NCBI GenBank assembly: GCA_947629615.1
Contig: CANRER010000111.1
Location: 1-5,334 of the forward strand
Length of the DNA stretch: 5,334 nt
Origin: an uncultured Clostridia bacterium
GTDB lineage: Bacteria; Bacillota; Clostridia; UMGS1883
Direction: 5' to 3'
Position 1 is the first letter of the stretch. Every line of letters starts with the position of its first letter. The notes under the pieces are model-generated. The model saw nothing but the letters and a program-made list of their open reading frames with translations, was not told the origin of the DNA and ran no database searches. The translations under genes and the position numbers were made by a program. Shown in pieces: positions 1 through 5,334 of this stretch.

Positions 1-1547
1 CGCTCCCTTCGTTCAAGGTCACGCTTAACGGAGTTGAGGTGAAAAACGAATACCGCGAGTACCCGCTGTTCGTGTATAACGATATAACCTACTTCCCGAT
101 GACGTATTTCGACTGCCGCTTTCTTGGCCTCACAACGGAATTTGATGAAAACATTGGGCTGAACATAAAAAGGGAGAACATCAGCGGTATGTACCGCGAC
201 TACGCCGGCGGCGAGAGGAACCGCTCAAGCTGGAATATCTTGCCCGTCGTCGTTCCCGAGGATTTTGATTTTAGTACGGAACACGTAGAGAGGGCGCATT
301 TCCCGGCCCTAATAAACGGAAAAAGGGTCGATGAGAGCGGCGATTATCCGTTCTTGAGCTTTCGCGGCGTGACGTATTTCCCGCTGACGTGGGAGTACGC
401 CCACGATATGTTCGGCTGGGAGTACAGCTTCGGCGAGGACGGCCTCGTTATCAACAGCGATAACTATCACACTGAAATTCTTGACCTTCCCGGCTTTGAT
501 GGTGAAGAAAAGACCCCGTACATTACTGCGGGAGCGAACGTTGCTCTTTACGGCGGATATTACTTCTATCAGGCCGGGCAGGACATATTCCGTGCTCCCG
601 CGGATAACACGACGGCCGCCGAAAGGATATACACTATGCCGCTGCCGCCGTACTTTGAGGGGGCCGAGATGGGTACAACCGCCTGCCCCGCCGAATTCAG
701 CGTCAGGGACGGGGAACTCCGCGTTACCTTTACCGACGTTGACACCGCGACCTTCACCAATTCCTATAACATTAAATATGACCCCGCTAAGAATACCTTT
801 GTGGAGGACGATAAGCCCGAGAGCGTCAGTAACGCCACGGGGCCAAGTCCCCAATATTGGTATGCGGACGACTTCAAGGTAGAGAAGGTCTATTACATTT
901 CATACCAAAAGGGTGAGGGCGAGAGAGTTTACCTTAAAAAGCTTGGCTACGCCAAAGACTGCCGGCTTGTGGGCCATGTGATTTATGCCGGCTTTGGGGA
1001 AGACTATAGCGGCCCAATATCATTGGGCGTATACAAAATTAACATGGACACGGGCGAAATAACGCGGATTGCCGGGGATGTAACCTCGCTATGGGCCTTT
1101 GCCGGCCCAAAGGAGGACTTGATTTACACCTATACCGAGGGCGAGGGTCTTTCATGCCTCAATACCGGCGAACGGATAATTTCCGGCCCCGATGAAATAC
1201 GGGACGTTGCCCTTGTGGGCGAGGAGCTGGCCGTTGTCAGTAAAGCTGACGGCCTCACTCGGCTGCGGGTTATCCCCGAATATGGCGGCGGAAAGGCCCG
1301 TGAGATACTTTCCACCAAGTCTTACGCTTATTACGGCGGCTTTGACGGCGGCTTTTATATGAGATTGGGAAAAGAGCTTCCCGACGAAGAGCGCCGCCTT
1401 GTTGTGCTCAAAGAAGGTAAGGAGCCGTTTATCAGCTCGGATTATGTTGACGGATTTAACGAGAAGATATTTGCCTGCGGCGAAGATTTTATTTATGTCA
1501 CCGACGGTAAGGCGGTTCATGTGACTCTCGACCGCCCCGCCCGCTGA
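1..1547 (+). CDS. Stalk-domain (copper amine oxidase N-terminal-like) protein with propeller-like C-terminal region, 5' partial
   Basis: The reading frame is open from base 3, so the gene starts before the window; the GTG at 39 is internal, because the codons before it (FKVTLNGVEV) already belong to the first domain. Two related stalk-type domains are visible: nt 12-173, with YPLFVYNDITYFPMTY and a following GL, and nt 303-461, with YPFLSFRGVTYFPLTW and a following GL. The rest, about nt 510-1544, is rich in aromatic, beta-strand-like segments with recurring YY/Y-G-G and D-G turns (YGGYYFYQAG, FDGGFYM, FIYVTDGKAV), which suggests a beta-propeller of the DUF5050 kind. Stalk-domain proteins are normally secreted and act at the cell surface; the signal peptide would lie upstream and cannot be seen. 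No catalytic motif is recognised and the precise role is unknown. It ends 33 bases before proC on the same strand, so co-transcription is likely. The domain call is fairly secure; the propeller call is an inference. Confidence 0.8.
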   Translation, partial: LPSFKVTLNGVEVKNEYREYPLFVYNDITYFPMTYFDCRFLGLTTEFDENIGLNIKRENISGMYRDYAGGERNRSSWNILPVVVPEDFDFSTEHVERAHFPALINGKRVDESGDYPFLSFRGVTYFPLTWEYAHDMFGWEYSFGEDGLVINSDNYHTEILDLPGFDGEEKTPYITAGANVALYGGYYFYQAGQDIFRAPADNTTAAERIYTMPLPPYFEGAEMGTTACPAEFSVRDGELRVTFTDVDTATFTNSYNIKYDPAKNTFVEDDKPESVSNATGPSPQYWYADDFKVEKVYYISYQKGEGERVYLKKLGYAKDCRLVGHVIYAGFGEDYSGPISLGVYKINMDTGEITRIAGDVTSLWAFAGPKEDLIYTYTEGEGLSCLNTGERIISGPDEIRDVALVGEELAVVSKADGLTRLRVIPEYGGGKAREILSTKSYAYYGGFDGGFYMRLGKELPDEERRLVVLKEGKEPFISSDYVDGFNEKIFACGEDFIYVTDGKAVHVTLDRPAR

Positions 1548-1580
1548 TATTTTATAAACAAACAGAAAGGAAATCAGAAC

Positions 1581-2378
1581 ATGAAGCTTGGAGTTATCGG
1601 AGCCGGCAACATCGCCGGCGCAATCGTAAAAGGCGTGGTGAACACAGGCACTCTGCGGCCCGAGGACATCATCATCAGCGACGTATTCCCCGGCAGGCTG
1701 ACGGAAATCGGCAGGCTTGGCGTACATACGACGGCCTCGAACGTGGAGGTGGCCGAAAAGGCCGAGATGATCCTCATTGCGATAAAGCCCAATGTGGCCC
1801 CGCAGGTGCTTAAGGAAATACGCCACGCCGTGGGCGGAAAGCTGCTAATCAGCGTTGTGGCCGGGCTTAGCCGCGGCAGCATAGCCGAGCTTGTGGGCGG
1901 CGACGCGCGCATAGTACGCACCATGCCCAACGTTCCCGCGCTGGTGGGCGAGGGCATGACGGTTCTCTGCCGCACCGATAACGTGAGCGACGAGGACTTC
2001 CAAACCGTAACTTCATTCTTCGACGCTATCGGCAGAACGACCGTTCTCGGCGAGCATCTTTTCGACGCCGCCACCGCCACCAACGGCAGCGGCCCGGCCT
2101 ATGTGTTTGTGCTTATCGAGGCTATGGCCGACGCGGCGGTGCTTCAGGGCATACCCCGCGACATAGCCTATCTGCTTGTGGAGCAGACGATACTCGGCTC
2201 GGCCAAGCTTGCGCTCGAAACCGGCGAACACCCCGGCAGGCTCAAAGACATGGTATGCTCGCCCGGCGGGACCACCATCGAGGCGATATACAGGCTCGAA
2301 GCCAACGGCCTTCGCGCCACGATGATCGACGCTGTGAACGCCTGCGCCAAAAAGTCGGCCGAGCTTGGCGAAATGTAA
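1581..2378 (+). CDS. proC: Pyrroline-5-carboxylate reductase
   Basis: This cytoplasmic enzyme reduces 1-pyrroline-5-carboxylate to L-proline with NAD(P)H, the last step of proline biosynthesis. The 265-residue product has the usual family length. The N-terminal Rossmann fold starts with GVIGAGNIAGAI (residues 4-15, dinucleotide-binding glycines), followed by IAIKP (66-70) and RTMPNVPALVGEG (113-125), both typical of ProC. The C-terminal dimerisation domain carries NGSGPAYVF (168-176) and the P5CR signature SPGGTTIEAIYRLE (227-240). The ATG at 1581 is preceded by AGAAAGGAAA at a suitable distance, and the Rossmann strand begins at residue 3, so the start is firm. No proA or proB is in view; the stalk-domain gene lies 33 bases upstream and a strong terminator follows directly. 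All motifs look intact. Confidence 0.97.
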   Translation: MKLGVIGAGNIAGAIVKGVVNTGTLRPEDIIISDVFPGRLTEIGRLGVHTTASNVEVAEKAEMILIAIKPNVAPQVLKEIRHAVGGKLLISVVAGLSRGSIAELVGGDARIVRTMPNVPALVGEGMTVLCRTDNVSDEDFQTVTSFFDAIGRTTVLGEHLFDAATATNGSGPAYVFVLIEAMADAAVLQGIPRDIAYLLVEQTILGSAKLALETGEHPGRLKDMVCSPGGTTIEAIYRLEANGLRATMIDAVNACAKKSAELGEM

Positions 2379-2383
2379 TATTT

Positions 2384-2425
2384 CCCCCTTTTGCGCAATA
2401 GACTGCAAAAGGGGGATGTCTTTTT
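2384..2425 (+). terminator. Intrinsic terminator after proC
   Basis: A perfect 11-bp inverted repeat, CCCCCTTTTGC (2384-2394) and GCAAAAGGGGG (2405-2415), encloses a 10-nt loop and is followed by ATGTC and a run of five T (2421-2425). It begins six bases after the proC stop codon, the classic position. The stem is long and GC-rich at its base, but the T-run starts five bases after the stem, so termination may be incomplete. Its 3' arm is also the ribosome binding site of the next gene. Confidence 0.8.
2409..2415 (+). promoter_or_regulatory. Ribosome binding site of the membrane protein gene, inside the terminator stem
   Basis: AAGGGGG lies eight bases before the TTG at 2424 and is the only purine-rich site that fits a start for the following gene. 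It decides in favour of TTG 2424 over the in-frame TTG at 2391, which is itself inside the hairpin. Because the site forms the 3' arm of the hairpin, it would be sequestered in any transcript that reads through from proC. Confidence 0.6.
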
Positions 2426-2927
2426 GAAGCAAAGCTTTTATGACAAGCTGGAGCCGACCGCTCTGCTGTTTTTCACGGTTTACGCCCTCGGCCTCACGGC
2501 GGGCTGCCTTGTCGGCGCGGGGGAGGGAGGGCTTGTCGTCGAACCCGAGCGCGGCGCGGCCTACGGCGCGGGGGCGTTTTTCCGCGCACTGCCGTTTTTC
2601 ATGTTGGCGCTTATCCCCGGCAAAAAACGGCTCCGCACGGCGGCGGGACTGCTCGCCGCCGGGGCGTTCGGCGCGGTCACAGGCGTCGCGGCGGTGCAGG
2701 CCCTGCTTTCCGCCGAGCCGCTTAAAGCGGCACTGCTGTGCGTGCTGCCGAGGCTGCTTTCGCAGCTTCCGTCGCTTATTCTTGTATTGTGCCTCGCGCA
2801 AAGAATGCGCGAAATTCCGTTCGATTATTCAGCGGTTTTGACGCGCCTTCTTCTTTCGGTTTTGGCGTGCTTTCTTGCATCTTGTGCTCAATTCGCGTTT
2901 TTTACCGTTTTTGCACAATTCTATTGA
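2424..2927 (+). CDS. Small polytopic membrane protein, possibly a divergent stage II sporulation protein M (SpoIIM-like)
   Basis: The product from TTG 2424 has 167 residues and is very hydrophobic, with about five membrane segments: roughly residues 12-33, 50-65, 71-92, 98-125 and 139-164. A basic turn (GKKRLR, 66-71) lies between the second and third. No signal peptide cleavage site or catalytic motif is seen. Two things suggest SpoIIM. First, the segment GAVTGVAAV followed by VLPRLLSQLPSLIL (108-120) resembles the GFxxGF and LPQNLxxxP pattern of that family. Second, it sits just before a xerD-like gene, as spoIIM does near xerD in B. subtilis. SpoIIM works with SpoIID and SpoIIP in peptidoglycan remodelling during engulfment. 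The protein is shorter than a typical SpoIIM (a little over 200 residues) and lacks the LPQN asparagine, so the identity is tentative; an unrelated membrane protein is possible. That it is a real gene is likely, given continuous coding and the good ribosome binding site. Confidence 0.65.
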   Translation: MKQSFYDKLEPTALLFFTVYALGLTAGCLVGAGEGGLVVEPERGAAYGAGAFFRALPFFMLALIPGKKRLRTAAGLLAAGAFGAVTGVAAVQALLSAEPLKAALLCVLPRLLSQLPSLILVLCLAQRMREIPFDYSAVLTRLLLSVLACFLASCAQFAFFTVFAQFY

Positions 2928-2970
2928 TTTTTACCACAAAATTTTTCTTTTATTTTAGTGCATATCGCCG

Positions 2971-3000
2971 GTTACATTTTTGTTCTTTTTGGTGTAAAAT
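2971..3000 (+). promoter_or_regulatory. Possible sigma-A-type promoter for the xerD-like gene
   Basis: The AT-rich gap 2928-3053 holds GTTACA (2971-2976, four of six matches to TTGACA) and TAAAAT (2995-3000, five of six matches to TATAAT) with an 18-base spacer. Transcription would start near 3007, giving a leader of about 47 bases before GTG 3054. The gap is much richer in A and T than the surrounding genes, which fits a promoter region, but such matches also occur by chance in AT-rich DNA. Confidence 0.35.
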
Positions 3001-3040
3001 TAAAAGGCGCGGTGAAAAAACGCGCTGAATTTATTATTGC

Positions 3041-3046
3041 AGAGGA
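3041..3046 (+). promoter_or_regulatory. Ribosome binding site deciding the xerD-like start
   Basis: AGAGGA lies seven bases before GTG 3054, an ideal spacing. The in-frame GTG at 3012 has only an AAAAGG-like stretch before it and the one at 2958 has only T-rich sequence, so this site supports the shorter protein. Confidence 0.65.
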
Positions 3047-3053
3047 CGCAGAA

Positions 3054-3926
3054 GTGAACGCTTATATTGATGATTTCGCCGCGTATCTCGGCGCGAGGGC
3101 GAGCAAAAGCACCGTCGCCTCGTACCGCCGCGACGTGGAGCTTTTATATAAAAGGCTGGCCGTTTCCGATTCGAGCGTTGTTCGTCTTGGCACGGAGCAG
3201 TTACAGGAATATTTGGCCCGCCTCTCCGAGAAGGGGCGCAGCAACGCCACCGTTTTAAGGGCGGCGTCCTCGCTGCGCAGCTTTTACGCCTATCTTGAAG
3301 AGCGCGGCCTTATGCGCGAAAACCCCGCCGAGCGGCTTTCGCTGCCGAAAAAGGACGCGAGGGAGCCTGTAATTCTCACCACCGACGAGGTTGATTTGCT
3401 GCTCTCGCTCCCCAAGGGCGACGCGAAGGGCATCAGAGATAGAGCCATGCTTGAACTGCTTTACGCCACGGGCGTTAAGGTTTCGGAGCTTATTTCTCTT
3501 GAGCTTCGGGATATTGACCTCGACCGAGGCGTTCTGATATGCCGCGGAGCGGCCCGCGAAAGGGTCGTACCGGTGGGCCACGCCGCCGAGGCCGCCCTTG
3601 CCGAATATCTTTCCTCGGCGAGGAGCGCCATGACCGAGGACGAGCGTGAAACCGCGCTTTTCGTGAACTGCCGTGGCCGCTCGATGACGCGCCAAGGCTT
3701 TTGGAAGCTCGTTAAGGGATATATCGCCGAGGCGGGTATCAATAAGGACGTAACTCCCCAGACGCTGCGCCATTCCTTCGCCGTTCATCTTTTAAGAAAC
3801 GGCGCCGACTTGGACGACGTTTCCGAAATGCTCGGCTTTAACGACCGAGGCTCCGGCAGCGTGTACAGGAGCATGGTCAGCGATAGGCTTAAGAAAACCT
3901 ATGAAAAGACACATCCTCGGGCATAG
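3054..3926 (+). CDS. xerD: XerD-like tyrosine recombinase with altered catalytic residues
   Basis: XerD and XerC resolve chromosome dimers at dif. The 290-residue product is close to the usual length of about 298. Residues 1-95 form the SAM-like DNA-binding domain (YRRDVELL, then LRSFYAYLEERGLMRENP); residues 105-290 form the catalytic domain. XerD-type landmarks are LLYATGVKVSELISL, TPQTLRHSFAVHLLRNGADL and the C-terminal HPRA. GTG 3054 is chosen because AGAGGA (3041-3046) lies seven bases ahead and XerD proteins start just before this helix; in-frame GTGs at 2958 and 3012 have weaker sites and would add foreign-looking residues. The active site is unusual: Arg I is Lys142, the beta-hairpin Lys is Arg164 (CRG instead of GKG), the His of HxxR is Gln236, and the His/Trp position is Phe262. 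Arg239 and Tyr271 remain. Strand cleavage may be weak or lost. The 30-codon ORF at 3938 follows on the same strand. Confidence 0.88.
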   Translation: MNAYIDDFAAYLGARASKSTVASYRRDVELLYKRLAVSDSSVVRLGTEQLQEYLARLSEKGRSNATVLRAASSLRSFYAYLEERGLMRENPAERLSLPKKDAREPVILTTDEVDLLLSLPKGDAKGIRDRAMLELLYATGVKVSELISLELRDIDLDRGVLICRGAARERVVPVGHAAEAALAEYLSSARSAMTEDERETALFVNCRGRSMTRQGFWKLVKGYIAEAGINKDVTPQTLRHSFAVHLLRNGADLDDVSEMLGFNDRGSGSVYRSMVSDRLKKTYEKTHPRA

Positions 3927-3937
3927 GGGGCGGTTTT

Positions 3938-4030
3938 ATGGCGGATATTGAGCGCGTAAGGCTGAACGAGAGCCACTTTGACGACGCGGCTATCCGTGAA
4001 GCGGCGGCGGAAATTTTGGATTTACATTAA
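3938..4030 (+). CDS. 30-codon small ORF, resembles the N-terminus of Sua5/YrdC; possible gene remnant
   Basis: The ORF starts at ATG 3938, eleven bases after the xerD-like stop, with AGGGGG (3925-3930) seven bases ahead. It encodes 30 residues beginning MADIERVRL and containing AAIREAAAEIL before a short end, DLH. The product is acidic and mostly helical in appearance. The pattern of an N-terminal strand, then an acidic stretch, then IREAAxEIL is what precedes the GGLVAFPTETVYGLG motif in L-threonylcarbamoyladenylate synthase (Sua5/YrdC/YwlC). Here the frame stops exactly where that motif should begin and runs into a terminator. It may be the remnant of a truncated gene, or a true small protein coupled to the recombinase gene. 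The likeness rests on few residues, so the origin is uncertain; the translation signals are good. Confidence 0.4.
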   Translation: MADIERVRLNESHFDDAAIREAAAEILDLH

Positions 4031-4060
4031 AAACGGCTCGCTTTCGCGAACCGTTTTTTT
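4029..4060. terminator. Bidirectional intrinsic terminator between convergent genes
   Basis: AAAAACGG (4029-4036) pairs with CCGTTTTT (4051-4058). After one mismatch, TCGC (4038-4041) pairs with GCGA (4046-4049) around the tetraloop TTTC. The plus strand ends in seven T (4054-4060), terminating the xerD-side unit. Read from the minus strand, the A-run becomes a five-base T-run, so the same hairpin can end the kinase transcript, whose stop codon lies ten bases away at 4070-4072. The stop codon of the 30-codon ORF overlaps the start of the stem. Confidence 0.85.
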
Positions 4061-4069
4061 AATGCCGTT

Positions 4070-5104
4070 TTATCTTTCCATCTCGGATTGAGGCCCCTCC
4101 GCCTTATGCGAACGGATAATGCTCTCAATTTCCTTAATACTGCTGGCGCACATATCGCCCTCGATGGTGTTCTTAACCGCGCTGAGCGCGTTGCCGATTT
4201 CGAGCGCGTGCTGAACGTCGCGGCGGCACACAAGGCCGTAAAGCACGCCTGCAACATAAGCGTCGCCGCTGCCTACGCGGTCAACAACTTCAATGCCGTT
4301 GTAGCTCGGCTCCTCGTAGAACTGACCGTCGAAGTATATCTTCGAGCCGAAGTTATGGCGCGTGGGGCTGATGGCTTCGCGGCGCGTCGTCGCGACAAGC
4401 TTGCAGCCGTAATCCTCGGTGTAGCCCTTCATTATCTCATCGAGTGTGCCGGTGCGCTGAAGGCAGCGGCGGCTCGTTTCCTCGGAAACAAAGAGAATGT
4501 CTATCATCGGGAAAATCTTCTCGATAACCGCGCGGGCCTCCTCCTCGCTCCAAAGATTGGCGCGGTAGTTGACGTCGAAGCTGATTACCGCGCCGGTTTC
4601 TTTCATGCGGCGGATAACCTCAAGCGCGGTTTCGCGAAGGCCCGTGCCTAGGGCGAGCGTGATTGAGCTGATGTGGAAAACGCTGGTTTTGCCGTACATA
4701 CTCGGGTCAAGCTCGCTGAGCAGCAGCGTAGTCATGGACGAGTGCGCGCGGTCGTAGATAACGGACGATTTTCTGGGGTACGCGCCGCTCTCGTAATAGT
4801 AGATGCCGAGGCGCTTTTCGGGCGTGTCGTCAAAAACTATGTAATCGTCGCTCACATTGCCGTAGCGTATTTTGTTTCGCACAAAGCGGCCCACCTTGCT
4901 CTGGGGCAGCTTGGTGATTATGGCGCTGCGCGCGCCGAGCATGGCCGCGCCGCTGACAACGTTAAGCTCGCTGCCGCCGGCGTTTTTGTCGAAGGTTTCC
5001 GACTGGGAGATTTTCTCCTTCCCGTCGGGGGAAAGACGAAGCATTACCTCGCCCATGCCCACCATGTCAAACTCTTTGTCCTTTGGAATGAAGTCCAAAT
5101 TCAT
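4070..5104 (-). CDS. PfkB-family sugar kinase, 2-keto-3-deoxygluconate kinase (KdgK)-like
   Basis: This is a cytoplasmic ribokinase-fold (PfkB) enzyme that phosphorylates a sugar or sugar acid with ATP. The 344-residue protein carries GMGEVMLRLSP (residues 16-26), NAGGSELNVVSGAAMLGA (about 41-58, first PfkB signature) and, near the C-terminus, DRVGSGDAYVAG (second signature, with the GxGD anion hole and catalytic Asp). DVNYRANLWS in the middle and NTIEGD after the active site match the NYRxxLW and HTxxGD patterns of 2-keto-3-deoxygluconate kinases, which act in the degradation of uronates and pectin. Substrate cannot be fixed from sequence alone; other sugar acids or fructose-like sugars are possible. 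ATG 5104 has a perfect AGGAGGG six bases ahead, so the start is firm. It lies 51 bases downstream of a deacetylase-like gene on the same strand, and its 3' end faces the xerD-side unit across a shared terminator. No KDPG aldolase or isomerase gene is in view. Confidence 0.85.
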   Translation of the reverse strand: MNLDFIPKDKEFDMVGMGEVMLRLSPDGKEKISQSETFDKNAGGSELNVVSGAAMLGARSAIITKLPQSKVGRFVRNKIRYGNVSDDYIVFDDTPEKRLGIYYYESGAYPRKSSVIYDRAHSSMTTLLLSELDPSMYGKTSVFHISSITLALGTGLRETALEVIRRMKETGAVISFDVNYRANLWSEEEARAVIEKIFPMIDILFVSEETSRRCLQRTGTLDEIMKGYTEDYGCKLVATTRREAISPTRHNFGSKIYFDGQFYEEPSYNGIEVVDRVGSGDAYVAGVLYGLVCRRDVQHALEIGNALSAVKNTIEGDMCASSIKEIESIIRSHKAEGPQSEMER

Positions 5105-5155
5105 AAAATTCCCTCCTGTTTTATATTTTTTACAGCGCTCCGGCTGTTATTTAAC

Positions 5156-5334
5156 TCACTCGAAGGCGTCGAAATACACCTTGCCGTTTTCCATGCCGCC
5201 GCGCTTGTATTCGAGCAACTCCTGCACTGTCACAAGTTGGTAGCCCTCTTTAATAAGGTCGGGTATGACGCGGACGGCCGCCTCGACGGGGAGCGCACCT
5301 ACGCCCTTCTCCGTGCGGCGCTTGCGGGAAAGAA
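5156..5334 (-). CDS. C-terminal end of a polysaccharide deacetylase-like protein, 5' partial
   Basis: Only the last 58 codons are inside the window; the frame is open to the edge and ends at TGA 5156-5158. The visible part contains LPVEAAVRVIPDLIKEGYQL followed by VTVQELLEYK. The run of an amphipathic helix, IPxLIKEGYQLVTVxELL, is the usual ending of NodB-type polysaccharide deacetylase domains, where the last helix and strand close the barrel. These enzymes remove acetyl groups from peptidoglycan, chitin or other cell-wall sugars and are usually exported. The catalytic Asp and His motifs lie outside the window, so activity cannot be judged. The end KRGGMENGKVYFDAFE is a short tail after the domain. 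The kinase gene starts 51 bases downstream with no terminator between, suggesting one transcript. Confidence 0.65.
   Translation of the reverse strand, partial: LSRKRRTEKGVGALPVEAAVRVIPDLIKEGYQLVTVQELLEYKRGGMENGKVYFDAFE

Noticed and set aside
309..854. Long open frame on the minus strand opposite the stalk-domain gene
   Set aside because: It lies wholly opposite a well-supported coding frame, has no recognisable domain and is the kind of shadow frame expected in GC-rich DNA.
2391..2423. Earlier in-frame TTG start (2391) for the membrane protein
   Set aside because: This TTG lies inside the 5' arm of the proC terminator and has only CCCCCTTT before it, with no ribosome binding site.
2013..2801. 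262-codon open frame on the minus strand across proC and the membrane protein gene
   Set aside because: It is opposite two better-supported genes and crosses the proC terminator. Its product is a low-complexity, Arg/Gly/Ala-rich sequence typical of antisense translation.
2958..3053. Longer xerD-like protein from GTG 2958 or 3012
   Set aside because: The added residues do not resemble the Xer N-terminus, the ribosome binding sites are poor, and the GTG at 2958 lies upstream of the possible promoter.
2928..3053. AT-rich gap as a dif or other recombination site
   Set aside because: No 28-bp arrangement of two inverted 11-bp arms around a central spacer, as in dif, is visible here.
4088..4651. 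187-codon plus-strand frame opposite the sugar kinase
   Set aside because: The kinase frame on the minus strand has clear PfkB motifs over this whole stretch; the opposite product is Ala-rich with no domain.
5118..5130. TATAAA on the minus strand as a -10 box for the kinase gene
   Set aside because: It is so close to the AGGAGG that transcription would begin at or inside the ribosome binding site, and no matching -35 box is seen.
5132..5147. Small hairpin ACAGC/GCTGT between the deacetylase-like gene and the kinase gene
   Set aside because: The stem has only five pairs and on the minus strand is followed by an A-rich, not T-rich, run, so it is unlikely to terminate transcription.

Overview
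The window looks like an ordinary chromosomal stretch of a GC-rich Gram-positive bacterium, most likely a Clostridia/Oscillospirales-type Firmicute. The signs are strong AGGAGG-type ribosome binding sites, GTG and TTG starts, a copper-amine-oxidase-type stalk-domain protein of a kind common in gut Clostridia, and a polytopic membrane protein resembling the sporulation protein SpoIIM next to a XerD-type recombinase, the neighbourhood seen around spoIIM and xerD in Bacillus subtilis. The taxonomic placement is an inference.

Left part, plus strand (1-2425): the 3' part of a stalk-domain/propeller-like protein whose start and presumed signal peptide lie before the window. It is followed after 33 bases by a complete proC (pyrroline-5-carboxylate reductase, last step of proline synthesis). 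A strong hairpin terminator closes this unit.

Middle part, plus strand (2424-4060): a small hydrophobic protein, possibly a divergent SpoIIM, starts with a TTG inside the terminator's T-tract. After a short AT-rich gap with a possible promoter comes a XerD-like tyrosine recombinase, then a 30-codon ORF with a good ribosome binding site that resembles the first residues of Sua5/YrdC proteins. A hairpin terminator flanked by an A-run and a T-run sits between the two convergent transcription units and can serve both strands.

Right part, minus strand (4070-5334): a PfkB-family sugar kinase of the 2-keto-3-deoxygluconate kinase type, and upstream of it the C-terminal end of a polysaccharide-deacetylase-like protein running off the window edge. 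They probably form one operon.

The most striking observation is in the XerD-like protein. It keeps XerD length, fold motifs and even the XerD-type HPRA C-terminus, but four of the six catalytic positions are replaced (Lys, Arg, Gln and Phe for Arg, Lys, His and His), leaving only the second Arg and the Tyr nucleophile. The second is the exact overlap of the proC terminator with the ribosome binding site and start codon of the next gene. I found no CRISPR array, tRNA, rRNA, insertion sequence or phage gene.
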